Below are positions 34,979 to 44,425 of a DNA stretch of 64,000 nucleotides, piece by piece (position 1 is the first letter of the stretch; each line of letters starts with the position of its first letter). The notes beneath the pieces were generated by a model, which saw only the letters and a program-made list of their open reading frames with translations, did not search any database and was not told where the DNA came from. The stretch covers positions 12,897 to 76,896 of the forward strand of contig CAJMSH010000008.1 in assembly GCA_905216055.1 (NCBI GenBank), read 5' to 3'. The translations under genes were made by a program, and so were the position numbers. The DNA comes from an uncultured bacterium. Its GTDB lineage: Bacteria; Cyanobacteriota; Vampirovibrionia; Gastranaerophilales; Gastranaerophilaceae.

Positions 34979-35776
34979 TTAATGTAAAATTTTATCCCGT
35001 AATTTTTTCAATCCTGCCCCATAAAAATATCTTAACTGCTCAGGGAAATTCTCTTGAATATCAATCATATACATATCATGAGCTATAAATGCCTTTATCA
35101 AAAATAGAACTTCAGGGTTTTTAGTCCAAATTACTTCAGGCATCTCGTTTTTTGAAGGAATTGTCAATCCAAAAAGTCCTTCAGAATTATCTACACATAA
35201 AAACAAGAATTTTCCGTTAAAATAATGTTCTAACATACGGATACCTAAGTGCTGAAAGGATTTTCCGAAATTACATATAAAATTGTCATATTTTACAATT
35301 TTTACATCTAACCCTCTGTTATACGCATCAAGCAAATGAGGTTCCAAATACTTGAAATCCTGCGAAAATAAGGCAATAAATATATTATTTTGCGCACTTT
35401 TTATAATTTCTTCAATCTTATCAACAATTTTTGTTCTTCCGCTAATCGAAAGTATCGGCTCTGTGTAATTTTCTTCCTTTATGTCAGGGAGTTTTTTTTC
35501 AAGAAAATTTATTGTTGAATCAATTTTTCTTTTATAACGTTTTGTAAGCTCTTTTGGCTTTATAGGGGTATAAGTTATGGGCTTTGTATTTGAAGGGATT
35601 GCAATATGCATACTCTCAAGCACTTTTAAAGTGTCATAAGCTCTTGATTGCGGAATATTAGCTAATTTTGCGATTTCATAACCTGTTGCAGGGGATTTTT
35701 TCAATAACGCAATATAAACCTTTGCTTGATACTCATTAAGCCCTATTTCTTTAAGTTTTTCAACGATTTCGTCCAT
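34979..35776 (-). CDS. TrmB-family transcriptional regulator
   Basis: Sugar-sensing regulator type best known from archaea and also found in bacteria. The N-terminal winged helix covers residues 1-70 (LKEIGLNEYQAKVYIALLKK, ATGYEIAKLANIPQSRAYDT). A short coiled coil (KRKIDSTINFLEKKLPDIKE) follows, then a phospholipase-D-like effector domain (IIKSAQNNIFIALFSQDFKY; LLDAYNRGLDVKIVKYD). The HKD catalytic motif is absent, as in other TrmB proteins. No neighbouring sugar-transport genes are present, so its target is unknown. Confidence 0.85.
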   Translation of the reverse strand: MDEIVEKLKEIGLNEYQAKVYIALLKKSPATGYEIAKLANIPQSRAYDTLKVLESMHIAIPSNTKPITYTPIKPKELTKRYKRKIDSTINFLEKKLPDIKEENYTEPILSISGRTKIVDKIEEIIKSAQNNIFIALFSQDFKYLEPHLLDAYNRGLDVKIVKYDNFICNFGKSFQHLGIRMLEHYFNGKFLFLCVDNSEGLFGLTIPSKNEMPEVIWTKNPEVLFLIKAFIAHDMYMIDIQENFPEQLRYFYGAGLKKLRDKILH

Positions 35777-35852
35777 AAAATGAGTTTAGCCGAATTTTGG
35801 ATTTTAGGCAAGTTTTTTCACACAAAAGCGGAATTGTAAAAATAAGAAATTA

Positions 35853-36130
35853 GATTTTGAAACAAGTTCAAAATGACTACACACGAGTGCGTTAGTCGAG
35901 TAAAGCGACTATAAGGGAATGCGGGAAAGATGCTTCGATTATCGTTAAAAGCGATTTGTAAACAGCCGTAGGCATGGTAACAGATGCGAGGGATAAGGCT
36001 TTGGGATTTTGAAACAAGTTCAAAATGACTTACCCGAGTGCGTTAGTCGTATAAAGCGACTGCAAGGAAATATGGAAAAGATGTTTCGACTGTCTTTAAA
36101 AGCGATTTGTAAAAAATCGTAGGCATGGTA
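35853..36130. repeat. 152-bp tandem repeat, two copies
   Basis: Copy 1 is 35853-36004 and copy 2 starts at 36005. Each begins with an inverted repeat (TTTTGAAACAAGTTCAAAA), followed by GAGTGCGTTAGTCG, AAAGCGACT, AAAAGCGATTTGTAAA and GTAGGCATGGTA. Copy 2 runs to three bases before the xerC stop. The gap between the TrmB-like gene and xerC holds only this. Confidence 0.85.
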
Positions 36131-36132
36131 TA

Positions 36133-37047
36133 TTAAGCGCGGGGATGAGTTTCGTTATAAACATCTTTCAAATGCTGTGTGGATACATGGGTGTATATTT
36201 GGGTGTTTGAAATGCTTGCATGCCCCAAAAGCTCTTGCACAACCCTTAAATCCGCACCGTTTTCAATCAAATGTGTTGCAAAACTGTGTCGAAAAACGTG
36301 AGGCGTAACATGTTTTGGCAAATTTATTTTTTCGACAACATCATTAATTACATTTCTGACAGTCTTTGTCTGCAGTCTGTAACCCGTATTATTTATAAAT
36401 ACAGGAGAATCTTCACTTGTATCAGGTACAGGAAAACCTTTTGGGATAAGTGCTCTTGCAGTTTCGATATAACGTTCAAGAAAATGTTTTGCCCTGTCTG
36501 TCACAAGGATTATTCTTTCCTTAGCGCCTTTACCAAAAACTCTTATTTCATTATGTTCAAGGTTCAAATCCCCAAAATTTAGTCCCGAAAGTTCTGAAAT
36601 ACGCATACCAGTAGCCCACAAAAGTTCAAGAATTGTTCTGTTTCTGTAACCTGAGGGGGTATCTATTTTTATGTTATTCAAAATCTGTTCAACTTCATCA
36701 GGAGTTAAAAATTTAGGTAAAGATTTCGGTCTTTTAGGAGTATTTAGATTTATAGCGGGATTTGTATCAACCCTTCTTTCTCTGTATAAATATTTGTAAA
36801 ATGTTCTTAATGAAGCAATTTTACGTGCAACAGTAGTTTTTTTGTAATTAAATTTTTGTATAAAATGCAAGTATTCCCTAACCTTTTGGAAAGTAACATC
36901 TTCACAGGATTCGCCATCCATCCAGATAAGAAAACTCAAAATATCAGAGCAATAAGCCTTTGCCGTATGCTTTGAAAAGTTCTTCTCAGCTATAATATAT
37001 GATTTAAAATCTTCCAAATCCTGTTTTGAATTATCATTAATACCCAT
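36133..37047 (-). CDS. xerC: XerC/XerD tyrosine recombinase
   Basis: Resolves chromosome dimers at dif. The core-binding domain covers residues 1-100 (DLEDFKSYIIAEKNFSKHTA, RKIASLRTFYKYLYRERRVD). The catalytic domain has Arg in ATGMRISELSG, Lys in FGKGAKERI, H-x-x-R in HVFRHSFATHL, His in LLGHASISNTQ and Tyr in IYTHV. At 304 residues it has housekeeping length. No phage genes surround it, unlike the integrase at the window start. XerC and XerD cannot be told apart with certainty here. Confidence 0.93.
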   Translation of the reverse strand: MGINDNSKQDLEDFKSYIIAEKNFSKHTAKAYCSDILSFLIWMDGESCEDVTFQKVREYLHFIQKFNYKKTTVARKIASLRTFYKYLYRERRVDTNPAINLNTPKRPKSLPKFLTPDEVEQILNNIKIDTPSGYRNRTILELLWATGMRISELSGLNFGDLNLEHNEIRVFGKGAKERIILVTDRAKHFLERYIETARALIPKGFPVPDTSEDSPVFINNTGYRLQTKTVRNVINDVVEKINLPKHVTPHVFRHSFATHLIENGADLRVVQELLGHASISNTQIYTHVSTQHLKDVYNETHPRA

Positions 37048-37183
37048 AAAGTTTCTTATCGCCCTTTTATATACTTTTTCTACTGCATTTATATTATTGC
37101 TTTTTTATAAAGACTATTATACAATATTTATAAAAGAATTAAAATAATTAATTATTAAAATATCAAATCCTGCAGGAGAAATT

Positions 37184-39037
37184 ATGAATTATAAAAAATT
37201 AATAGCATCATCTATTGTCGTTATCGCAGCCTTGTCTATGCAAGCGAATGCAAAAGAATTGCAAGCACAAGTTCAAAAAAGCACAGCAAATAAGGCAAAG
37301 ACTGTTCAATCTGCATCAGTAAAATCATCAACACAAGTTTACCCGGCAATTTCAAAATTAATTGAATATAATCATTGCGAAGAAGCAGATGAACAAATAA
37401 GACAACTTTTAAACGTCAAACCTAATGATATTAATTTGTTAGCCTTGAGAACAGTATCTATGGCTAAACAACATAAACTTGATCCTGCACAAAAAGAATT
37501 AGATAAATTGTTAAAACAATACCCTAAAAACCCAACCTTACATTATGCACAAGGTCTTGTATATTTACAAAGAACCACATCATCAGATGTTGCATATATT
37601 AAAAATACAAGAGGCTTGATTAACAATTCAATAAGAGAATTTGTAAACGCTGTAAATTTAAACAGCAAATATTATGAAGCATACAATGCAATGGGTGTTG
37701 CAACATTAAAATTGGGAAATAAAAATGATGCAGTAGATTTGTTTAACACAGCATTGAAAATCAATCCGTCATTCGCAACCGCATACGATAACATCGGTAT
37801 TGTAGAAATGATGAACGGAAACCTCGATTCTGCAGAAAATTATTTCATGAAAGCCATGAAATATAACACGCATAACCCTACAGCCTGGTATCACATGGCT
37901 CAGGTTGAAACTCGCAGAGGTAACTATTCAAAAGCATTGACTTGGGTAAACCACTCAGTACACGTAAATCCAAATTCATCACCTGCATTGACTTTACAAG
38001 GTGAATTGTATTTGAAACAAGGTAACCAAGCTGCTGCAATAAATTCTTTCAAAAAAGCACAAATCGTAAAACCTGAAAACTCAAGACCTTATTTGAACCT
38101 TGCAACAATTTACGAAAACCGTGCTGATGAAGAATTTGCAATGGAACAATTGAAAACCGCAATCGCAATTAATCCTAACTACAAAGAAGGGAAATTGAGA
38201 ATTGCTAATATGGCACTTCATATTAGAAAATATGACCAAGCCCTTGATTATTATTCAAAACTTGTAGGAGATTCAGACTACAATGATGAAGCAATCGTCG
38301 GACTTGCAAACACATATTATGAAATGGCCAAAGAACGCGGCAACAATGAAGGTATAACAACAAATAGAGAAGTTTATCTTGCTTATGACTACATAAATCA
38401 AGCAATTGAAAAATGTCCGCAAGATTTGAAACTTCACCTTGCAAAACTAAAACTTGCAAGACTAATTCACCAAGAACCGCTATCAAGAGACAGCTTGAAT
38501 TATATTATTCAAGCAGCAGGTAACAACCTTATGGATAGCGTAATTAAAGGTGAAGCTTATCTTGCAATGGGTAGAGAAAAAGATGCGGTTTATACATTTG
38601 AAAACGCAATTAATTTCTCAAATTCAGTTGATGATGATTTATACCTTGCAGAAATTCTTGTACATAACAAACAGTTCAGAACAGCAAGACTTGCTCTGCA
38701 AAAAGCTTTAACAAAAGACCCTGATAACGTTATTGCTAAAAACGGTATTGCATACATCAATCTTTGTGAAACTAAATCAAACGAATTCTTTGATATTGCA
38801 CAAAGAGAATATCAACAAAATAACTATGCTTCAGCAATTGAATATTGCAACCGCGCAATAGACTTCTATCATAACAGCGCACAAATTGCAAAATTGAAAG
38901 CTATGTCTTATGAAAAAGAATTAAATTACAGAGGCGCAATAAAATACTATCAACAGTATCTTGCAATGAACCCTAACGCTGCCGATAAAGCTGATATCAA
39001 TAAGAAAATTGAAAAATTCAAAGTAAAAGCTCAATAA
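37184..39037 (+). CDS. Secreted TPR-repeat protein
   Basis: An exported 617-residue protein: signal peptide MNYKKLIASSIVVIAALSMQANA, a short polar linker, then tetratricopeptide repeats almost to the end. Good examples are YYEAYNAMGVATLKLGNKND, SFATAYDNIGIVEMMNGNLD, NPTAWYHMAQVETRRGNYSK and NSSPALTLQGELYLKQGNQA. About a dozen can be counted. It is probably a periplasmic or outer-envelope scaffold. AGGAG lies five bases before the ATG. A small gene follows after 10 bp, likely in the same transcript. Confidence 0.9.
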   Translation: MNYKKLIASSIVVIAALSMQANAKELQAQVQKSTANKAKTVQSASVKSSTQVYPAISKLIEYNHCEEADEQIRQLLNVKPNDINLLALRTVSMAKQHKLDPAQKELDKLLKQYPKNPTLHYAQGLVYLQRTTSSDVAYIKNTRGLINNSIREFVNAVNLNSKYYEAYNAMGVATLKLGNKNDAVDLFNTALKINPSFATAYDNIGIVEMMNGNLDSAENYFMKAMKYNTHNPTAWYHMAQVETRRGNYSKALTWVNHSVHVNPNSSPALTLQGELYLKQGNQAAAINSFKKAQIVKPENSRPYLNLATIYENRADEEFAMEQLKTAIAINPNYKEGKLRIANMALHIRKYDQALDYYSKLVGDSDYNDEAIVGLANTYYEMAKERGNNEGITTNREVYLAYDYINQAIEKCPQDLKLHLAKLKLARLIHQEPLSRDSLNYIIQAAGNNLMDSVIKGEAYLAMGREKDAVYTFENAINFSNSVDDDLYLAEILVHNKQFRTARLALQKALTKDPDNVIAKNGIAYINLCETKSNEFFDIAQREYQQNNYASAIEYCNRAIDFYHNSAQIAKLKAMSYEKELNYRGAIKYYQQYLAMNPNAADKADINKKIEKFKVKAQ

Positions 39038-39047
39038 TTAACCAGAC

Positions 39048-39311
39048 ATGAAAAATAAATTTGATATTCGAAAAACATTTGAAACATTTTTGAGAGAGCC
39101 CATCAGTGTATTAACTGAAGGGCTGTTTCAACTTGTTAACATAGAAAATAATATATTTAGCCAAAAACCTTATGTAAATGTTGATTTTGTAAATAAAAAG
39201 ACTCAAATTACCGTTGTTAACAGCGATAAGATGTACAATTTGTTCCAAAAAGTTTTATTTAAACAACGCTTAAAAGAACAAAAGGAAAAGATAGTCAGCA
39301 AAAATTCATAA
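39048..39311 (+). CDS. Small hypothetical protein behind the TPR gene
   Basis: An 87-residue soluble protein I do not recognise: a helical N-terminal half (FETFLREPISVLTEGLFQLV), a beta-like centre (KTQITVVNSDKMYNLFQKVL) and a basic tail. There is no signal peptide. The 10-bp gap to the TPR gene suggests co-transcription; the ribosome site is weak, as expected for a coupled gene. Confidence 0.6.
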   Translation: MKNKFDIRKTFETFLREPISVLTEGLFQLVNIENNIFSQKPYVNVDFVNKKTQITVVNSDKMYNLFQKVLFKQRLKEQKEKIVSKNS

Positions 39312-39332
39312 TTTTGTAATAAAAGCATTTAA

Positions 39333-40034
39333 CTATCTTATATTTTCAAATTTTACCTTATTACTATACAGGCTGTCGATTAACCTTGCAATATCTTCTT
39401 TATTTCTTCTTTCAGTGAATTTTATATTATTATAAACAGGTTGTACAACTTTAGGCGTTTCTACCTGCTTGTATTCAATATGCTTACTATTAGAAATCTT
39501 ATTGCTTTTGCTACTATTAATATTATTACTACTATTACTATTATTAATCCAACTTGTAACCTTTTGAGTTTCAGGATCAATTTTTTTGATTATACTAACT
39601 GTCTTGCCATCACGTTTATAAATTGATATAGTAACAATATTCCCTGTCTCAGTATCATATTCTTGAATTGAAGAAATTTTGGTATCATCTTTTATATTAA
39701 AATTTATAGTCCGAACTTTTTTACCTGAATTTAAATCATATTCATCAATTGATTTATATAGAACATAATTAATAGTTCTGATTTTTTTACCTGATTTTCT
39801 GTCATATTCATCAATTGAACGGATTTTTTTATCGTTAAAATAATCGTAATGAGTTGTTTTTACTCTTGAACCAGTTGAAACATCAATTTCAATAACTCTA
39901 TCAATTGATTTTCCATTTTTGCGATATATTATTTCTTCTCTAGTTTCAGGACGCATATTAGAATAAAGAAGTTTTAAATGTTTATCTTCTTTTTTTTCAG
40001 GAAACGCTTGTTGAATTGCCGTTAATAAATTCAT
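39333..40034 (-). CDS. DUF2963-like repeat protein
   Basis: A 233-residue protein with four to five repeats of roughly 25 residues built on I-x-E-Y-D-x-x-(S/T)-G-K-K-(I/V)-R-T-I-N. Examples are IDEYDRKSGKKIRTINY, IDEYDLNSGKKVRTINF and IQEYDTETGNIV. This is the pattern of DUF2963 repeats known from phytoplasmas and related to YD-type beta repeats. An Asn/Ser-rich linker and a basic tail follow. No signal peptide is seen after the start at 40034 (AGGAG seven bases upstream); the frame start at 40061 is less likely. Function unknown. Confidence 0.7.
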   Translation of the reverse strand: MNLLTAIQQAFPEKKEDKHLKLLYSNMRPETREEIIYRKNGKSIDRVIEIDVSTGSRVKTTHYDYFNDKKIRSIDEYDRKSGKKIRTINYVLYKSIDEYDLNSGKKVRTINFNIKDDTKISSIQEYDTETGNIVTISIYKRDGKTVSIIKKIDPETQKVTSWINNSNSSNNINSSKSNKISNSKHIEYKQVETPKVVQPVYNNIKFTERRNKEDIARLIDSLYSNKVKFENIR

Positions 40035-40149
40035 ATAATTTCTCCTACATCTATAATACATGATAAAATAATTTTTACTATTTTATGTAAAGTATTATAC
40101 ACAATTCATATAATCAAAATATTACCCTGTCAGGTATAATAATAATATA

Positions 40150-40491
40150 TTAACCCCTTTTTTGTAAAAGTTTCAAGAAAGTTTTGTAATCCGTTCCCCA
40201 ACTTGCCATAGCGTTAAGCACAGGAGCAAGGCTGTATCCGACATCTGTCAAAGTGTATTCAACACGCGGTGGCACTTGCGGAAAAACTTTTCTGCAAACA
40301 AGTCCGTCATCTTCCATAGCACGAAGGTTTGTTGTCAAAACTTTTTGAGATATTCCACTACAAGCTTTTTTTAATTCTCCAAAACGTTTAGTTCCGTTCA
40401 ACAAATCTCTGATTATTAAAATTTTCCACTTTTCGCCAATCAGTTTCAAAGTCGTTTCGACAGGACATTTTGGCAGTTCTTTTAGTTCCAT
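40150..40491 (-). CDS. HxlR-family transcriptional regulator
   Basis: Winged-helix regulator of 113 residues: CPVETTLKLIGEKWKILIIR with the family Cys near the N-terminus, then the recognition region GISQKVLTTNLRAMEDDGLV and the wing PPRVEYTLTDVGYSLAPVL. Several members sense thiol or aldehyde stress through that Cys. I chose the ATG at 40491, with AGGTGAT ten bases upstream. An inverted repeat overlapping the ribosome site (40504-40534) suggests self-repression. It lies 66 bp downstream of pit on the same strand. Confidence 0.9.
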   Translation of the reverse strand: MELKELPKCPVETTLKLIGEKWKILIIRDLLNGTKRFGELKKACSGISQKVLTTNLRAMEDDGLVCRKVFPQVPPRVEYTLTDVGYSLAPVLNAMASWGTDYKTFLKLLQKRG

Positions 40492-40503
40492 AATATAAAA
40501 AAT

Positions 40504-40534
40504 CACCTATAGTATATAAACGATACTATAAGTG
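40504..40534. promoter_or_regulatory. Inverted-repeat operator upstream of the hxlR-type gene
   Basis: CAC-ct-ATAGTAT, 7-base spacer, ATACTAT-aa-GTG. It is a near-perfect dyad covering the ribosome site and 13-43 bp upstream of the start codon, so it is a candidate binding site for the regulator itself. Confidence 0.55.
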
Positions 40535-40557
40535 ATTTTATCATATTTGTCAAATTA

Positions 40558-41574
40558 TTAAACTATTTTATAGATTAAATAATAAATTATTGAAGAAATA
40601 ATCATACAAGCAGGAATAGTCACAATCCACGCTATAACGATATTTCCAACAATTCGCCATTTAACAGCGTGAGCATGGAATGTTGAACCAACACCCATAA
40701 TAGCAGTTGAAATAACATGGGTTGTACTCAACGGAATACCGAAATGAGAAGCTGTCAAAATCAAACCTGCAGCAGAAGTTTCAGCCGCAAACCCGTGTAT
40801 AGGTTTTAATTTGATAATTTTATGTCCCATTGTTTTGATAATTTTCCAACCGCCGTTCATAGTACCTGCCGCCATAGTAAGCGCACATGTAATAATTACG
40901 AAAAGAGGAATTTCAAATTCACCTGACGGACTTTTATGCAATACACCCCCTGCTAATAAAGCAAGAGTAATAATACCCATTGTTTTTTGCGCATCATTTG
41001 AACCATGGCTTAATGCCATTAATCCTGATGAAATAAGTTGTAATTTTCTGAATTGTTTATTAACTGTTTGAGGGTTTTCTCTTAAAATAAGAATAACCCA
41101 AGCAATCAAAAGCATTAAGGTAAATCCGACGCAGAACCCTAAAACAGGCGATGTAAACATCGGGATAATAACTTTATCCATAAGAGTTCCGAAATGTACA
41201 ACGCTCGGTCCTGCCTTAACAATTGCAGCTCCCAAAAGACCACCGATAAGCGCATGAGATGAACTTGAAGGAAGTCCTAAAAGCCAAGTAAACAAATTCC
41301 AAATAACAGCAGCCAAAAGTGCACAGAATATAACCGTTAGCGTAATCATATCGGCATTAACAATACCTGAACCGATAGTTTTTGCAACGTGAGTTCCAGT
41401 CAGTGCTCCGACAAATTCCAAACTTGCACCGAAAAGCACAGCTTGTTTTGGGGATAAAACTTTTGTAGAAACAACTGTTGCAATAGCATTTGCGCAATCG
41501 TGAAATCCGTTTATAAATTCAAATGCCAATGCCACTATTATTACAGCAATTAAAATTAAAATCGTTATTGACAT
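40558..41574 (-). CDS. pit: PiT-family inorganic phosphate transporter
   Basis: Low-affinity phosphate permease with about ten membrane segments. The two family signatures are present: GFHDCANAIATVVSTK near residue 25 and LSHGSNDAQKTMGI near 190, the second marking the inverted repeat half. GLPSSSSHALIGG and PLSTTHVISTAIMGVGS are also typical. Length 338 fits bacterial members. The DUF47 gene lies 13 bp upstream on the same strand, the usual pairing. Confidence 0.95.
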   Translation of the reverse strand: MSITILILIAVIIVALAFEFINGFHDCANAIATVVSTKVLSPKQAVLFGASLEFVGALTGTHVAKTIGSGIVNADMITLTVIFCALLAAVIWNLFTWLLGLPSSSSHALIGGLLGAAIVKAGPSVVHFGTLMDKVIIPMFTSPVLGFCVGFTLMLLIAWVILILRENPQTVNKQFRKLQLISSGLMALSHGSNDAQKTMGIITLALLAGGVLHKSPSGEFEIPLFVIITCALTMAAGTMNGGWKIIKTMGHKIIKLKPIHGFAAETSAAGLILTASHFGIPLSTTHVISTAIMGVGSTFHAHAVKWRIVGNIVIAWIVTIPACMIISSIIYYLIYKIV

Positions 41575-41587
41575 ATTCTCAAATTCC

Positions 41588-42229
41588 CTATGACTGTTTC
41601 AAAACCACGTTCAAAATAGTATCAGATACGTAGAAGCAGGCATCAAATGCGTTTTCGATTTCCTTATACATATCTCTCAATTTAATAACGTCAAGGGCTT
41701 CATATCTGCCTGAGAACAAATTTCCCATAGCACGTCTGTGAATTTCATCCCCGTGAGATTCAATTTCTTTCATCTCAATATTCAATTTTGTAATTTTTTC
41801 AACATCAGAAACTTTTTTAAACAATTTAATAATTTCAGCAAGCTTGTCAGTAGCTTGAACTAAAGTTAAAGCCTGTTCTTTCATTTCTTCGGTGTAATTG
41901 TTTAATCTGTACACTTCCAAATTCAAGCAGGCTTTTACAATTTTTTTAGTAATTTTATTAAGTTGAACAGCAATTGTCTGAATATCTTCTCTTTCAATAG
42001 GAGTTATAAAACTTTTGTTAAGCTGTTTTAAAACCGCTTTATATGACAATTTACCTTTTTTCTTATATTTAAGAGCTTTTTCTTTGTATTCATCATTCAA
42101 ATGGTCATGCATAATTTTATCGTACAATCTTGCAGTCTTTTGACAAATCTCTGCACTATCCTGAAAGTAAGTAAAGAACATTTTATCCTCAGGAGGCATA
42201 ATATATGACATCAAATTAAATTTTGGCAT
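41588..42229 (-). CDS. DUF47 / PhoU-like phosphate transport accessory protein
   Basis: All-helical 213-residue protein of the DUF47 (TIGR00153, PhoU-like) family, which partners PiT transporters and may gate or sense phosphate. Typical helices are FFTYFQDSAEICQKTARLYD near the start and IEMKEIESHGDEIHRRAMGN, with the metal-type E-x-x-x-D/H pattern, near residue 150. It ends with IENAFDACFYVSDTILNVVL. It is immediately upstream of pit. Confidence 0.92.
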   Translation of the reverse strand: MPKFNLMSYIMPPEDKMFFTYFQDSAEICQKTARLYDKIMHDHLNDEYKEKALKYKKKGKLSYKAVLKQLNKSFITPIEREDIQTIAVQLNKITKKIVKACLNLEVYRLNNYTEEMKEQALTLVQATDKLAEIIKLFKKVSDVEKITKLNIEMKEIESHGDEIHRRAMGNLFSGRYEALDVIKLRDMYKEIENAFDACFYVSDTILNVVLKQS

Positions 42230-42374
42230 AAATTCCGTACCTTTCTTTTGTGTTTAAATACACACGCCAAGCATACTTTAAAAACAGTGTTTTGAAAAGT
42301 CATATTTACAAATTGTAAATATAAAACTTAAAATATCCAAAAATCAATCAAAACCGCACAAAAGTTTAAGGCAC

Positions 42375-43265
42375 TTATTTATTCTTGCATTTTGGGCATT
42401 CAGGTTCGGCATGAATCATTATGGTAACATGCCCGAGTTTTTGCCTGATTAATTCTTCCACTTCATCACAAATATCATGACATTGTTCAATTGTCATATC
42501 TTTTGGGAAAAGCATTGTTAATTCAATATCTGTTGAAGGGCCGCAACGGCGAGCTTTCAAGTTTTTAAAATCAAGTGTATAATCACTTTTATAAGAATGT
42601 ATTATTTCTTCTATTGATTTCAAATCTTCTGCAGGCAAAGAACCGTCAAGCAAATTGTTTAAAGTTTCTTTAGAAATCGAAAATCCTGCTTTCAAAATAA
42701 ATAAAGCCACAAGAATTGCGATAATCGGGTCTAAAATATGTATCCCAGTGACTTTTATCAGGATTAAGCCGACCATAACACCAAGAGATGAATAAATATC
42801 AGTTCTTAAATGTTCACCGTCAGCAAAAAGTGAAATCGAATTTGATTTTTTAGCAACCTTGAAAAGTATACTGCTTACAACAAAATTGGCAACAACAGCA
42901 AATAACATAACTGCAATACCAAGTGTTGTATCTACCTCAAAAGGCTTATTCATACATAATTTTTTACCGGCTTCATACATAATATAAAAAGCTGCAAAAA
43001 TAATTAATCCGCCTTCGATAAACCCAGACATATCTTCATATTTGCCATGCCCGAACGGATGTTCTCTATCAGCAGGTTCAGAAGATTTCATAACCGCAAA
43101 AAAGGTCAAAACAGATGCCAAACAATCACTCAGAGAATGTATTGCTTCGGATATTATACTTATTGAACCTGAGATTATACCTGCGATTAGTTTTAATATA
43201 ATGATTACGACATTTGATGTTATTGACAATCCTGCCGCTAATTTTTTTTCTGTAACTATATTCAT
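42375..43265 (-). CDS. Cation diffusion facilitator (CDF) transporter
   Basis: Divalent metal/proton antiporter of the inner membrane. It has six membrane segments and the CDF sites SDCLASVLTFF, HPFGHGKYEDMSGFIEG, and FADGEHLRTDIYSSLG (second half of the metal site). A cytoplasmic ferredoxin-like domain follows, ending with a metal-type C-terminus HAEPECPKCKNK. Metal specificity (Zn, Fe, Mn or Cd) is not decided by these motifs. The ATG at 43265 overlaps the alkD stop as ATGA; an ATG five codons upstream (43280) is possible. Confidence 0.92.
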   Translation of the reverse strand: MNIVTEKKLAAGLSITSNVVIIILKLIAGIISGSISIISEAIHSLSDCLASVLTFFAVMKSSEPADREHPFGHGKYEDMSGFIEGGLIIFAAFYIMYEAGKKLCMNKPFEVDTTLGIAVMLFAVVANFVVSSILFKVAKKSNSISLFADGEHLRTDIYSSLGVMVGLILIKVTGIHILDPIIAILVALFILKAGFSISKETLNNLLDGSLPAEDLKSIEEIIHSYKSDYTLDFKNLKARRCGPSTDIELTMLFPKDMTIEQCHDICDEVEELIRQKLGHVTIMIHAEPECPKCKNK

Positions 43266-43942
43266 TTTCTTTTCATACATTTTAGCATGGTTTTAATATC
43301 TTTTTCAACCCTGAATGATTCACATACTTTTTGAATACTTTTATTAAACGTCCAATCATCGAGATGAGATTTTTTCAAATATTCATGCGTCTTTTGCGGA
43401 AATTTTATATAACATATTGAAAGCGCCCAGGCAACAGACATTTTTGCATAATATCTTTCATCTTTGAAATTATCAATTAATTTCAAAACCTTATCAATAT
43501 AAACCTCATCAATAAAGTATGATAAAAGCATTACATAGCCAAAACGAAGGTCATATTCCTTTTCGGATTTGAAATAAGGTTGTAAAAAATTCCATACCAA
43601 TTCTTTATTTTGATTTGTAAATTTAATGCTGTTACAGAAACTGTCACATACAGCCCAGTTGTCGATTTTAGGAACAAAGTTTTTAACATATTCAAGAATT
43701 TTTTTAGGCTCTGCTTTAATAAGTCCGATAACCATTCCCTGAAGCATAACTTCTTCCATAAACTCGCATTCTTGCTGATTTACAAACTCTTTCCATTCGC
43801 CGTTTTTATAAATATCTTTTGCAATTTTTCTCAAAATCGGCAACCTGACTCCAAGTACATTATCGATATTTGGGATTAGTGAGGCAGAAAAATTCTTATA
43901 ATCTTTTTCCGATTCCAAAAGAAGTTTAGCTTTTATATCCAT
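43262..43942 (-). CDS. alkD: AlkD-like DNA alkylation repair protein
   Basis: HEAT-like-repeat DNA glycosylase that removes N3- and N7-alkylated purines. It carries the helical-repeat pattern NVLGVRLPILRKIAKDIYKN, EEVMLQGMVIGLIK, then the key segment VPKIDNWAVCDSF holding the conserved Trp and Asp near residue 100, and RFGYVMLLSYFIDE. Length 226 fits. It overlaps the downstream CDF gene by four bases; the pairing is probably operon economy only. Confidence 0.88.
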   Translation of the reverse strand: MDIKAKLLLESEKDYKNFSASLIPNIDNVLGVRLPILRKIAKDIYKNGEWKEFVNQQECEFMEEVMLQGMVIGLIKAEPKKILEYVKNFVPKIDNWAVCDSFCNSIKFTNQNKELVWNFLQPYFKSEKEYDLRFGYVMLLSYFIDEVYIDKVLKLIDNFKDERYYAKMSVAWALSICYIKFPQKTHEYLKKSHLDDWTFNKSIQKVCESFRVEKDIKTMLKCMKRK

Positions 43943-43978
43943 AGCTTGATTTTAGCATAAATTAAAAATTTATTATTT

Positions 43979-44299
43979 CTAATCAACAAACTCCCAATGT
44001 AAACCATAAGCAGCTTCTTTTCTTTTGTTGCATACCTCTTTAATCCTATTGTAAGCATCATAGCTGGAAGAAATTCCTTTTTTAATTAACATATCATTAG
44101 CAGCTTTTGCGTTTTTGAAAATTTCTCCTGTTTCAACGCATTTTACTTTTTTAGGTTTATTTTTAAAAGACTGATATGGTTTAATAAGATTTTTAATTTT
44201 AATAAACAAATCTTTACTCACTCTATATGTACCGGAATTTTTTTCATTGACTATTAATCTGATAATGTAAGGGGTTTTGGTAATTTTTTGGTTTGTCAT
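43979..44299 (-). CDS. NUMOD1-like DNA-binding-domain protein
   Basis: A 106-residue protein. Residues 45-105 match the pattern of NUMOD1-type modules associated with homing endonucleases: VKCVETGEIFKNAKAANDML, then I..VCNKRKEAAYGLHWEF. There is no nuclease domain. AGGAG lies six bases before the ATG at 44299. It is divergent from an Xre regulator across a gap containing a perfect dyad, so the two genes may form one small regulatory unit. A decayed homing endonuclease is the other reading. Confidence 0.65.
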   Translation of the reverse strand: MTNQKITKTPYIIRLIVNEKNSGTYRVSKDLFIKIKNLIKPYQSFKNKPKKVKCVETGEIFKNAKAANDMLIKKGISSSYDAYNRIKEVCNKRKEAAYGLHWEFVD

Positions 44300-44362
44300 A
44301 ATATACTCCTTTATAATCGCTATACATTTAACATTTATAATCATACACCAAATATTTAAATA

Positions 44363-44379
44363 TATACGTTTAACGTATA
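44363..44379. promoter_or_regulatory. Perfect dyad operator between divergent genes
   Basis: TATACGT-TTA-ACGTATA, seven-base perfect arms, midway between the NUMOD1-like gene and the Xre gene. A likely binding site for the Xre protein. Confidence 0.6.
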
Positions 44380-44425
44380 CATACTACACTAAACAGAGTG
44401 GCGATTGATAAAAAAATAAAATAAT

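Noticed and set aside
36133..37047. xerC as a mobile-element integrase
   Set aside because: Full housekeeping length and motifs, with chromosome genes on both sides and no attachment repeats or phage genes nearby.
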